A stretch of DNA of 64,000 bases from Aquimarina rhabdastrellae (GTDB lineage: Bacteria; Bacteroidota; Bacteroidia; Flavobacteriales; Flavobacteriaceae). The notes under the pieces are model-generated. The model was not told where the DNA came from and ran no database searches. It worked only from the letters and a program-made list of their open reading frames with translations. Shown one piece after another: positions 28,306-36,471 of this stretch. Each line of letters opens with the position of its first letter. Within the stretch, counting starts at the first letter, position 1. A program made the translations under genes and the position numbers. The DNA is taken from the NCBI GenBank assembly GCA_947387485.1, contig CANDNT010000003.1, positions 186,001-250,000 of the forward strand, read 5' to 3'.

Positions 28306-28320
28306 TTATGATAGTGCTTT
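28291..28320. terminator. bidirectional terminator overlapping a stop codon
   Basis: A perfect 30-base palindrome (AAAGCACTATCATAA and its complement) that contains the TAA of the class V aminotransferase gene (28303-28305). It lies between convergent genes and has T/A runs on both sides. Confidence 0.85.
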
Positions 28321-28382
28321 TATTTAACACTTAAATTCGGTTTTTCCCTTCGTTCTTTGTTCTTTTTATACTGTAAGCTAAT

Positions 28383-29348
28383 TTACTTACTAAAAATATA
28401 GTTTTTATATTGATTTTCTATATCTGAATATGATTTTAATATCCTTAATCCTGATTGTTCTGACATCCAACGAACAGTTTTTTCATCGTATTTTTGAGAA
28501 ATCTCTGTATGTATAGTTTCCCAAGCATCAAAAGTTATATTTAAAGATAATGATTTTATATCAACTTCTTGTTGTTCTAAACTTACAAGGTAACTTTTGG
28601 CTGTTCCTGTTTCTGGGTCGTATGTCTCCCAATGTTTAAATTTATCTAAATCAAAATTCCCTCCTAATTCACTATTAATTCTACTCAATACATTTTTATT
28701 GAATGCAGCTGTAACTTTACTTTCATCATTATACGCATCTAAGATTTTTTGTGGATTCTTTTTTTGATCCATTCCTATAAATACAAAATCTTGATCATGC
28801 ATAGCTTCTCGCAATTGTTTCAAAAACGTTATAGCTTTAGGATGCAACAAGTTGCCTATATTAGATCCTAATACCATGATAATTTTCTTTCTATTACTCA
28901 AGGTATTTAATCGTTGTAAAACCTCAAAATACTCTCCTCTTTCTCCTTCTATATCCATAGTTGGATATTCTTCATTGAGTTTTGACACTAATCCATCAAT
29001 TGCATTCTGACTTATATCTATTGGTTTATATGTAAAATCATATTGTTTATCAACCAATTCTTTTAATAAGATTCTCGTTTTTTTACCATCACCTGCTCCT
29101 AACTCTATAAGATCAAAACCTTCTCTTGAAGGATCGAAACTTTTTACAATTTCAACCTTATTATCCTTTAAAATTTGGTGTTCTAATCGAGTAAGGTAAT
29201 ATTCTGGTAGCTCCATGATTTTTTGAAAAAGCTCATCTCCTTTTTTATCGTAAAAAAACTTTGATGATATATATTTAGGATAGGATGTTAATCCTTCTAA
29301 TATTTCTCTTTCAAAAGTATTATCAACTATTTTCTTTAGTTCTTCCAT
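28383..29348 (-). CDS. egtD: L-histidine N-alpha-methyltransferase
   Basis: EgtD trimethylates histidine to hercynine with SAM, the first committed step of ergothioneine synthesis. The 321-residue protein has the family N-terminus (YPKYISSKFFYDKKGDELF), the SAM site DLIELGAGDGKKTRILL near 79-95, GSNIGNLLHP near 165, and the C-terminal acidic and Trp residues of the histidine site. It follows egtB by 8 bases, so the two steps are in one operon. Confidence 0.93.
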   Translation of the reverse strand: MEELKKIVDNTFEREILEGLTSYPKYISSKFFYDKKGDELFQKIMELPEYYLTRLEHQILKDNKVEIVKSFDPSREGFDLIELGAGDGKKTRILLKELVDKQYDFTYKPIDISQNAIDGLVSKLNEEYPTMDIEGERGEYFEVLQRLNTLSNRKKIIMVLGSNIGNLLHPKAITFLKQLREAMHDQDFVFIGMDQKKNPQKILDAYNDESKVTAAFNKNVLSRINSELGGNFDLDKFKHWETYDPETGTAKSYLVSLEQQEVDIKSLSLNITFDAWETIHTEISQKYDEKTVRWMSEQSGLRILKSYSDIENQYKNYIFSK

Positions 29349-29356
29349 ATTCTTTT

Positions 29357-30517
29357 TTAAACTTTAACCAAACGCAATCCTGTGAATTGCCATCTCAATT
29401 GTGGATGAAAAAAATTACGATATGTAGGTCGTGTATGATTAGATGGTGTTGCTATAGAGCCTCCTCTTAATACTTTTTGGTTAACCATAAACTTTCCATT
29501 ATATTCTCCTAAAGCACCTGGTGCTTTTTTATAATTAGGATATGGTAAGTATGCACTTTCTGTCCATTCCCATCGATCGCCCCATTCAAATTTTTCTTGA
29601 GCAATTTCCCATTCAAATTCTGTAGGTAATCGATTACCTGACCACTCTGCAAAAGCAAATGCTTCAAAATACGAAATATGTGTTACTGGAGCCTGAAGGT
29701 TTATTTTCTGTAATCCAGCCAAGGTATATTGATGCCACTCGTCATCAATCTTATGCCAATATAACGGTGATTCTATTTTATTTTTTTGAATCCAATCCCA
29801 AGCTTCTGCATGCCACAATAAGGTTTGTTGATACCCCTTATCTTCAATAAAAGCAATATACTCTTTGTTTGAAACTAAGTCTTTTGCTATTTGATAAGAA
29901 TCCACATATACCTTATGTAACCCTAATTCATTATCATAACAAAATCCCTCTTCTCGATGCCCTATTTCATATATCCCTTCTTCCACATTAACATAGTCGT
30001 TTGTTTTGCTAATTAATTTCGGATTCTCATTAAAAGAAGTTTTATATGCTGGTAGCAAAGGATTATTACCTAAGATATATTTAATATCTGTTAATAAAAG
30101 TTCTTGATGCTGTTTCTCATGGTGGATTCCTATTTCAAGCAATTGAGCAATCTCTTCTGTAGTATTCTTTTGCAAAACTCTCAACACAGCTTCTGTAACA
30201 TAATGACGATAACGATAAATTTCGTCTACAGTCGGTCTAGATAAATTACCTCGATTAGTTCTGATTACTCGTTTTCCTACACTTTCATAATAACTGTTAA
30301 ATACAAAAGCATATTCTTCATGAAATCTTTTATAATTCTCATCATATTTTACAAGAATGAATTCTTCAAAAAACCATGTAGTATGCCCTAAGTGCCACTT
30401 AGGAGGCGAAACATCTACTATAGGTTGAACAACATAATCTTCTACAGCTAATGGTTCGCATATTTTTTCTGTCTTTAAGCGGGTTTCCTTAAAAAAGGCT
30501 TGTAAATCTATATTCAT
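29357..30517 (-). CDS. egtB: ergothioneine sulfoxide synthase EgtB
   Basis: A non-heme iron enzyme that joins a thiol (cysteine or gamma-glutamylcysteine) to hercynine with O2. The 386-residue protein has an N-terminal DinB-like domain with the iron ligands in HLGHTTWFFEEF and the HxxxH pair of HHEKQHQELL, and a C-terminal formylglycine-generating-enzyme-like domain (GNRLPTEFEWE, LRGGS, RPTYRNFFHP). The ATG at 30517 was chosen because the upstream 20 codons read through an operator-like repeat and are not family sequence. No egtA, egtC or egtE is adjacent, so the donor and the C-S lyase are open. Confidence 0.92.
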   Translation of the reverse strand: MNIDLQAFFKETRLKTEKICEPLAVEDYVVQPIVDVSPPKWHLGHTTWFFEEFILVKYDENYKRFHEEYAFVFNSYYESVGKRVIRTNRGNLSRPTVDEIYRYRHYVTEAVLRVLQKNTTEEIAQLLEIGIHHEKQHQELLLTDIKYILGNNPLLPAYKTSFNENPKLISKTNDYVNVEEGIYEIGHREEGFCYDNELGLHKVYVDSYQIAKDLVSNKEYIAFIEDKGYQQTLLWHAEAWDWIQKNKIESPLYWHKIDDEWHQYTLAGLQKINLQAPVTHISYFEAFAFAEWSGNRLPTEFEWEIAQEKFEWGDRWEWTESAYLPYPNYKKAPGALGEYNGKFMVNQKVLRGGSIATPSNHTRPTYRNFFHPQLRWQFTGLRLVKV

Positions 30518-30523
30518 AAAAAA

Positions 30524-30550
30524 AGTGTATACCAATTTAATGTATACACT
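30524..30550 (-). promoter_or_regulatory. operator-like inverted repeat at the egtBD promoter
   Basis: AGTGTATAC (30524-30532) and GTATACACT (30542-30550) are perfect 9-bp inverted arms with a 9-bp spacer. The site lies just downstream of a TAAATTTG -7 element (30558-30551 on the minus strand) and ends 7 bases before the egtB ATG, so it covers the expected transcription start. A dimeric repressor site is the simplest reading; an RNA hairpin at the ribosome entry site is also possible. Confidence 0.6.
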
Positions 30551-30577
30551 CAAATTTAAGCTTTTTGATTTGCTCAA
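30551..30577 (-). promoter_or_regulatory. promoter of egtBD
   Basis: On the minus strand TAAATTTG (30558-30551) matches TAnnTTTG exactly, with TTG (30577-30575) 16 bases upstream. The spacing is slightly short of the usual 19. Confidence 0.5.
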
Positions 30578-30610
30578 CTTTGTGTGTTGAGTTAATCCCT
30601 TGTTAAAAGT

Positions 30611-31033
30611 TTATTGCGGTTTTCTAAACGTAATAGGCGTTATGTATGCCACGGATATCGGTTTTTTACCCCATTTACCTGGTTTCATTTTTGGTATTTT
30701 CCTAATAATACGGATAGCTTCTCTCTGTAAGTAACGATGCCCGCCTTGAACATCTACAACTTCAACTTTTCCTTTTTGATTAATAATAAACTCAACGGTT
30801 ACAGTTCCTTCTAGCTTATCTTCTAATGCTAATTCTGGATATTGAAATGTTCTTATAATATGCAATCGCAATTGGTTATCAAAACAAATCGATGGATCTT
30901 GGTTGCTTTTTTCGCATTTTGGCCAAATCGGACTTACCCCTTTATCTGTAGCACTTTCTTTTGATAAGACAATACCTTGAGCATGTGTTAATGTTGAAAA
31001 ACATAAGGTTAAGATTAGTAATACTACTCTCAT
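30611..31033 (-). CDS. TonB C-terminal domain periplasmic protein
   Basis: A 140-residue protein with a signal peptide (1-18, ending THAQ) and a C-terminal TonB-type domain (about 60-140: GTVTVEFIINQKGKVEVVDV, LQREAIRIIRKIPKMKPGKW). It lacks the N-terminal membrane anchor and Pro-rich linker of a working TonB, so it is probably not an energy transducer for receptors. Such short exported forms are common in Bacteroidota. It follows thyA by 20 bases and may be co-transcribed with it. Confidence 0.82.
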   Translation of the reverse strand: MRVVLLILTLCFSTLTHAQGIVLSKESATDKGVSPIWPKCEKSNQDPSICFDNQLRLHIIRTFQYPELALEDKLEGTVTVEFIINQKGKVEVVDVQGGHRYLQREAIRIIRKIPKMKPGKWGKKPISVAYITPITFRKPQ

Positions 31034-31053
31034 AATAATTCGTTTAATTTGGG

Positions 31054-31878
31054 TTAAACTGCCACATTTCCTTTAATATGAGGATGTGGATCATAGTTCT
31101 CTAAAGTGAAATCATCAAAAACAAAGCCAAAAATATCTTTCACCTCTGGATTCAATCTCATGATTGGCAATTCTTTAGGGGGTCTCGTTAACTGTAATTC
31201 TAATTGCTCAACATGATTATTATAAATATGAGCATCTCCCAATGTATGGATAAACTCTCCTGCTTCATACCCACAAACTTGGGCGACCATCATTGTTAAT
31301 AATGCATAAGAAGCTATATTAAATGGCACGCCTAAAAAAATATCTGCACTGCGTTGATACAATTGGCATGACAGTTTATTATTAGCTACATAAAACTGAA
31401 AAAAAGCATGACATGGGGGTAAGGCAGCTTTTCCTTCATTTACATTATCTGAAAATGATCTTGTAGTATCGGGTAATACACTTGGATTCCAAGCAGTAAC
31501 AAGCATTCTTCTACTATCTGGATTCTTTTTTAAGGTCGTAATAACTTCCTTAATTTGATCTATATCTTCGCTATTCCAGTTTCGCCATTGATGACCATAT
31601 ACTGGTCCTAAATCACCGTTTTCATCGGCCCATTCATTCCATATACGAACACCATTTTCTTGTAGATACTTAATATTAGTATCTCCTTTTAAAAACCACA
31701 ATAATTCGTGAATAATAGATTTTAAATGAAGTTTTTTAGTAGTCACCAAAGGAAAGCCTTCGCTCAAATCAAATCGCATTTGATATCCAAAGACACTCTT
31801 AGTTCCTGTACCTGTTCGATCTTCTTTTTCGTTTCCGTTTTCTAATACATGCTTTACCAGGTCCAAGTATTGTTTCAT
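31054..31878 (-). CDS. thyA: thymidylate synthase
   Basis: ThyA methylates dUMP to dTMP using methylene-tetrahydrofolate. The 274-residue enzyme has the catalytic C156 in [11 protein letters not shown], the phosphate-binding [12 protein letters not shown], and [20 protein letters not shown] short insertion just before the Cys (about [13 protein letters not shown]) makes it about 10 residues longer than the E. coli enzyme. The dihydrofolate it releases is recycled by folA at 26.1 kb. Confidence 0.96.
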   Translation of the reverse strand: MKQYLDLVKHVLENGNEKEDRTGTGTKSVFGYQMRFDLSEGFPLVTTKKLHLKSIIHELLWFLKGDTNIKYLQENGVRIWNEWADENGDLGPVYGHQWRNWNSEDIDQIKEVITTLKKNPDSRRMLVTAWNPSVLPDTTRSFSDNVNEGKAALPPCHAFFQFYVANNKLSCQLYQRSADIFLGVPFNIASYALLTMMVAQVCGYEAGEFIHTLGDAHIYNNHVEQLELQLTRPPKELPIMRLNPEVKDIFGFVFDDFTLENYDPHPHIKGNVAV

Positions 31879-32015
31879 CCGATAATTTGTGGGGTTTAAA
31901 ATGTTAACTTAATGCTAATATACAAAAATATAGCAACCAAAAATTCTTTTAACACTTTACCACCCCTTATCTTAAAAAAACTATCATTTCATCAGAAAAA
32001 AGCAATTATTTTTAC

Positions 32016-33722
32016 TTATCCGATAATCATTCCTGCTATTGTAGCAGAAAGTAATGACGCTATAGATCCACCTAATAACGCTTTTAATCCAAAAGCTGAT
32101 AATGTTTTTCTTTGTCCTGGTGCTAAAGATCCTATTCCTCCGATCTGAATTCCTATAGAAGCAAAATTTGCAAAACCACATAACATATAAGTAGCCATAA
32201 TAACCGACTTCTCATAGGTTAAACTAATAGCACTTGCTGGATTTTTTAATTCTGCTAATTGAATATATCCAACAAATTCACTTGCTGCTAATTTGATTCC
32301 TAATAATTGCCCCATAAGCATCATATCTTCTTTGGCAACACCTATAAGCCACATCAAAGGAGAAAAAACAATACCTAATATAGATTCAAGAGAAAACTTA
32401 TCATAAGGTGTATTTTCAGTTAAAAATGTATTTAGTGAAGTTACTTCTCCTATTACCCCTAATCCATGATTAATCATAGCTATAAAGGCAATAAACACTA
32501 GAAGCATTGCTCCTACATTTGCTGCTAATTTCAATCCTTCTGTTGTTCCATTAGCAATGGCATCAAGTATATTTGATCCTATTTTTTCTGAAGATACTTC
32601 TACATTTGTATTTACTTCTTCTTGTTGAGGATATAATAATTTTGAGATTACAATAGCCCCTGGAGCTGCCATTACAGATGCTGCTAATAAATGCTTTGCA
32701 AATTGTAATCTTAGTACTGGGTCATCTCCTCCCAAAAATCCTATATAAGCTGCTAGAACTCCTCCTGCTACAGTTGCCATACCACCTATCATTACAAGCA
32801 ATATTTCTGAACGTGTCATTTTCTCTAGATAAGCTTTAATCATCAATGGGGCTTCAGTTTGTCCTAAGAAGATATTACCAGCTACACTTAAACTCTCTGC
32901 TCCAGATATTCCCATTAACTTTGTCAATACCCAAGCCATTCCTTTAACAACAATCTGAATGATTCCTAAGTAAAATAATACCGATGTTAAGGCTGAAAAG
33001 AATATAATTGTAGGTAATACTTGAAATAAGAAAATAAATCCAAAACTCTCTACATTCATTAATCCTCCTAAAAGAAATTCACTTCCTGACCTTGTAAAAT
33101 CTAGTACTAACACAAACAGTCCTCCTACAAACTCAAAAGCTTTTTGAACAAATTCTATACGCAATACCCCTATCGCTAATAATAATTGTGCTCCAAGTCC
33201 TATTCCTATAGTTTTCCAGTTTACAGCTTTTCTATTACTACTAAAGATATATGCTACAAATAGTAGTACGATCATTCCTAGCACTCCTCTCCAAAAACTC
33301 GTAAATGTAAATCCTTGATTAGGTACTAATGTTTTTACTTCTGTTGTTGAAACAGCTGCTACTGCTTCTTTTTCTTCATGCTTAACAAAATTATATACTA
33401 TCCCTTTCTTCTTTAAAACTAAAGTAGAATCTGTAAGATTAGTAATACTGTATTTTACTATAGAGTCTTCTGCTATCTGAGGAAAGAATAATAATACTTT
33501 ATTTTGTTGTAAGTAATCTCCTTTAAGCGCTTCGTTTGAGCTAGAAAAATCATATTCAAAAAGACCTTTTTCTAATTGTAAAAAATCTTGTTCATTTCCT
33601 TTTTGGATCTGACCAGCTTCAGATTGTACATTCTCCAATAACCACTTGTTCTCAATCGTTTGAGCTGTCAAAGTATTTACTACTAATAAAAGCGTAAATA
33701 GCGCTAGTATTTTTTTAATCAT
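32016..33722 (-). CDS. concentrative nucleoside transporter with N-terminal periplasmic domain
   Basis: A 568-residue protein. Residues 1-21 are a signal-like segment (LTAQ end) and about 22-135 form a beta-rich, lipocalin-like domain (NKWLLENVQSE, DFLQLEKGLFEYDF). Residues 140-568 are a NupC/CNT-type transporter with GGLMN, GIIQIVVKGMAWVL, ESLSVAGNIFLGQTEAPLMI (nucleoside and cation site) and TYMLCGFANFASIGIQIGG. CNT proteins import nucleosides with Na+ or H+. The extra exported domain is not part of classical NupC. The gene is followed by thyA, which fits nucleotide supply, although the 137-base gap argues for separate control. Confidence 0.87.
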   Translation of the reverse strand: MIKKILALFTLLLVVNTLTAQTIENKWLLENVQSEAGQIQKGNEQDFLQLEKGLFEYDFSSSNEALKGDYLQQNKVLLFFPQIAEDSIVKYSITNLTDSTLVLKKKGIVYNFVKHEEKEAVAAVSTTEVKTLVPNQGFTFTSFWRGVLGMIVLLFVAYIFSSNRKAVNWKTIGIGLGAQLLLAIGVLRIEFVQKAFEFVGGLFVLVLDFTRSGSEFLLGGLMNVESFGFIFLFQVLPTIIFFSALTSVLFYLGIIQIVVKGMAWVLTKLMGISGAESLSVAGNIFLGQTEAPLMIKAYLEKMTRSEILLVMIGGMATVAGGVLAAYIGFLGGDDPVLRLQFAKHLLAASVMAAPGAIVISKLLYPQQEEVNTNVEVSSEKIGSNILDAIANGTTEGLKLAANVGAMLLVFIAFIAMINHGLGVIGEVTSLNTFLTENTPYDKFSLESILGIVFSPLMWLIGVAKEDMMLMGQLLGIKLAASEFVGYIQLAELKNPASAISLTYEKSVIMATYMLCGFANFASIGIQIGGIGSLAPGQRKTLSAFGLKALLGGSIASLLSATIAGMIIG

Positions 33723-33786
33723 CCTTAATTATAATGAATTTAGTGCCGAAAGATATAAAATTGATTTGAATACTTAATAGTATTGT

Positions 33787-34392
33787 TTATTGTCGCTTAG
33801 AAATTTCATCTCTAATTTTTGCAGCCAACTCATAATCTTCATCTTGAACTGCCTGACCTAACATACGTTGTAACTCTGTTAGAGATAATTCTTTAAAGCT
33901 AGTTTCTTCACTTTGTTCTATTTCATCTGCAATCAAATCTTCTACAGAAAAGTCTTCTTCTTGTTCTTCTCTAGGATTAACTTTGAGATATATTCCTGCT
34001 TGATCCAAAATATTTTTATAGGTAAAAATAGGTGCATGAAAACGCAATGCCAAAGCAATAGCATCACTAGTTCTAGCATCTATAATTTCTTCTATACCAT
34101 CACGTTCACAAATAATACTAGAGTAAAATACTCCATCTACTAATTTGTGTATAATCACTTGCTTCACTAAAATCTCAAATCGATCTGCGAAGTTTTTAAA
34201 TAAATCATGAGTCAAAGGCCTAGGGGGTTTAATTTCTTTTTCTAAGGCTATTGCTATAGATTGAGCTTCAAAAGCTCCTATTACTATAGGCAATTTCCTT
34301 TCTCCTTCAACTTCACTTAATATTAGTGCATACGCGCCATTTTGCGTTTGGCTGTATGATATCCCTTTAATGTTCAAACGAACTAAGCTCAT
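33787..34392 (-). CDS. bifunctional nuclease family protein with UVR motif
   Basis: A 201-residue protein: a DUF151 bifunctional nuclease domain (about 1-140, LPIVIGAFEAQSIAIALE, RTSDAIALALRF) and a C-terminal UVR-type helical hairpin (ELQRMLGQAVQDEDYELAAK). The ATG at 34392 (MSLVRLNIKG) was chosen because the longer frame begins inside the upstream terminator. Members cleave RNA and DNA in vitro; the cellular role in bacteria is not settled. Confidence 0.85.
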   Translation of the reverse strand: MSLVRLNIKGISYSQTQNGAYALILSEVEGERKLPIVIGAFEAQSIAIALEKEIKPPRPLTHDLFKNFADRFEILVKQVIIHKLVDGVFYSSIICERDGIEEIIDARTSDAIALALRFHAPIFTYKNILDQAGIYLKVNPREEQEEDFSVEDLIADEIEQSEETSFKELSLTELQRMLGQAVQDEDYELAAKIRDEISKRQ

Positions 34393-34413
34393 AATTTTCT
34401 TTAAATATAAAAA

Positions 34414-34455
34414 GGCTGTTTGAACCATGGACTTTTACCTTAAGTTCAAACAGCC
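34414..34455 (-). terminator. terminator after etfA
   Basis: GGCTGTTTGAAC (34414-34425) pairs perfectly with GTTCAAACAGCC (34444-34455), loop of 18 bases. On the minus strand TTTTTATATTT follows. It lies 27 bases after the etfA stop. Confidence 0.85.
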
Positions 34456-34482
34456 CTAAATATGGGCACAATTTAAAAAAAA

Positions 34483-35448
34483 TTATGCGTTATTTGCTTT
34501 AAATTCTTTCAATTTTTCTATTAGTTTTGGAACAACTTCAAAAGCATCTCCTACTATACCATAATCTGCTGCTTTGAAAAACGGAGCTTCTGGATCAGAA
34601 TTTACTACAACTTTAACTTTACTTGAATTAATTCCTGCCAAATGTTGAATTGCTCCTGAAATTCCAACTGCTATATATAAATTTGTTGCCACAGGTTTTC
34701 CTGTCTGCCCTACGTGCTCACTATGAGGTCTCCACCCCATATCACTTACTGGCTTTGAACAAGCTGTAGCAGCTCCTAAGATATCTGCTAGTTCTTCTAT
34801 CATTCCCCAGTTTTCTGGACCTTTTAATCCTCTACCTCCAGAAACCACTACTTCTGCATCTGCAATGGATACTTTATCTGTTGCTTTATCTACAGCTGTT
34901 ACTTCTACACCTAAGTTCCCTTCAATAGTTGCTTCAAAAGCTTCACTTGTAGCAGCTCCAGTGTTTTCTTTTAATCCAAAAGCATTACTAGATAACCCGA
35001 TCACTTTTATATCTGTTGTAATCTCTGTAATATTAAACCCTTTATTTGTGAATGCCATACGTTTCACTTTAAATGGCGCTGTACTTTCTGGTAATGACAC
35101 TGCATTTGATACATATCCTGCATCTAATTTTACTGCCATCAATGGCGCTAAATATTTACTATCTGCACTTGAACTTACAACAACAACTTTTGCTTCTTCT
35201 TTTGCTACAGCTTTAGCCAAAACATCTGCATAAGCTTTGGCATTAAAGTTATTTAAAGCATCATTTTTCACTTCTAAAACTTTATCTACACCATAAGTTC
35301 CTAGAGCCGAAGAATCTTCTACATTAATAGCTACTGCTGTTACTGTTGTTCCTAATGATTGCGCAATTTCTTTTGCGTATGAAGCTACTTCAAAAGCAGC
35401 CTTTTTTAATTTTCCTCCTTCGCTTTCTGTATATATTAAAACTGACAT
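34483..35448 (-). CDS. etfA: electron transfer flavoprotein subunit alpha
   Basis: EtfA binds FAD and, with EtfB, carries electrons from acyl-CoA and other dehydrogenases to the quinone pool. The 321-residue protein has the FAD-binding C-terminal domain (VVSGGRGLKGPENWG, SKPVSDMGWRPHSEHVGQTG, LYIAVGISGAIQHLAG, VVVNSDPEAPFFKAADYGIVG). It is transcribed after etfB, but with a 110-base gap that contains a hairpin and an 18-bp palindrome. Confidence 0.96.
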   Translation of the reverse strand: MSVLIYTESEGGKLKKAAFEVASYAKEIAQSLGTTVTAVAINVEDSSALGTYGVDKVLEVKNDALNNFNAKAYADVLAKAVAKEEAKVVVVSSSADSKYLAPLMAVKLDAGYVSNAVSLPESTAPFKVKRMAFTNKGFNITEITTDIKVIGLSSNAFGLKENTGAATSEAFEATIEGNLGVEVTAVDKATDKVSIADAEVVVSGGRGLKGPENWGMIEELADILGAATACSKPVSDMGWRPHSEHVGQTGKPVATNLYIAVGISGAIQHLAGINSSKVKVVVNSDPEAPFFKAADYGIVGDAFEVVPKLIEKLKEFKANNA

Positions 35449-35510
35449 GTTTTTTATGCTTTTTAAATATTGAGATGTGTTCTCAATGTTTTTTAATTAA
35501 AATTTAGATT

Positions 35511-35528
35511 TACTATATCGATATAGTA
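35511..35528. repeat. 18-bp perfect palindrome between etfB and etfA
   Basis: TACTATATCGATATAGTA reads the same on both strands. It lies 30 bases after the etfB stop. A second small inverted repeat, TTGAGA/TCTCAA (around 35470-35486), lies between it and etfA. Either an internal operator or an RNA feature is possible. Confidence 0.6.
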
Positions 35529-35558
35529 TTCGTACAAAAAATAAGATTAGCTATTTTT

Positions 35559-36305
35559 TTAGATTACTTTTGCTTCGTTATGTAATAAATCTACCAACTC
35601 ATCTATATTGTCTGGAGATACTAATTTAACGTCTCCTTTTGGTGCTGGTTTTTCAAATTGAACACTTTTTGTCGCTTCTGAAGCAGCTGTTGCTTCTACA
35701 ACCTTTAATGGCTTTTTACGAGCCATCATAATTCCTCTCATATTAGGAATACGAAGATCGCTCTCTTCTACTAATCCCTTTTGTCCACCAATTACTAATG
35801 GTAATTTTGTTGCTAAAGTTTCTTTTCCTCCATCAATTTCTCTCACTGCTGTAGCAGCCTCACCTTCAACTTCTAACCCAATACATGTATTAACAAAATT
35901 AACATCTAATATTCCTGCTAATAATCCAGGTACCATACCTCCATTATAATCAATAGATTCTCTACCTGCGATTACTAAATCATAACCTCCATCTTTTACT
36001 ACTTGTGCTAATTGTTTTGCTACAAATAATCCATCTGTTGCTTCTGCATTTACACGAATAGCACTATCAGCCCCAATAGCCAAAGCTTTACGAAGTGTTG
36101 GTTCTGTCTCTGCACCACCTACATTTACTACATCTACACTTGCCCCTTGTTTTTCCTTAAACCACATAGCTCGTGTAAGTCCAAACTCATCATTAGGATT
36201 TATTACAAATTGAACACCGTTGGTATCAAACTTAGTGTCATTATCTGTAAAATTAATTTTTGACGTTGTATCCGGTACATGACTAATACATACTAATATC
36301 TTCAT
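35559..36305 (-). CDS. etfB: electron transfer flavoprotein subunit beta
   Basis: EtfB is the AMP-binding partner of EtfA. The 248-residue protein starts MKILVCISHVPDT, has VNPNDEFGLTRA-type sequence (VINPNDEFGLTRAM) and the family motif AGRESIDYNGGMVPGLLAGIL, and the loop RIPNMRGIMMARKKPL that recognises partner dehydrogenases. It is divergent from pdhB across 166 bases. A TATTTTCG box (36350-36343 on the minus strand) is a possible -7 element. Confidence 0.96.
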   Translation of the reverse strand: MKILVCISHVPDTTSKINFTDNDTKFDTNGVQFVINPNDEFGLTRAMWFKEKQGASVDVVNVGGAETEPTLRKALAIGADSAIRVNAEATDGLFVAKQLAQVVKDGGYDLVIAGRESIDYNGGMVPGLLAGILDVNFVNTCIGLEVEGEAATAVREIDGGKETLATKLPLVIGGQKGLVEESDLRIPNMRGIMMARKKPLKVVEATAASEATKSVQFEKPAPKGDVKLVSPDNIDELVDLLHNEAKVI

Positions 36306-36428
36306 TTTATATGGGTGTTTTTTAAGAATTTAATAATAAGGACGAAAATACAAATAAAATATGTTATTTACTATGCACGCATAATAAATTTTTTAATATT
36401 TCTTAGGAATAAAGCAAGTATTAATTGT

Positions 36429-36436
36429 TACTTTTG
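36429..36436 (+). promoter_or_regulatory. -7 element of pdhB
   Basis: TACTTTTG matches TAnnTTTG and lies 35 bases before the pdhB ATG. No clear TTG element was found 19 bases upstream. Confidence 0.45.
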
Positions 36437-36471
36437 CTTCCTTAATTATGTCAAAGATAACTATAAAATAA

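Noticed and set aside
30573..30591. CTCAAC/GTTGAG hairpin as the terminator of the TonB-like gene
   Set aside because: The stem is only 6 bp and has no T run; it overlaps the likely -33 region of egtBD, so it was not called.
31912..32181. Open frames on both strands around the 3' end of the nucleoside transporter gene
   Set aside because: They overlap the conserved C-terminal membrane helices of the transporter and lack any recognisable features.
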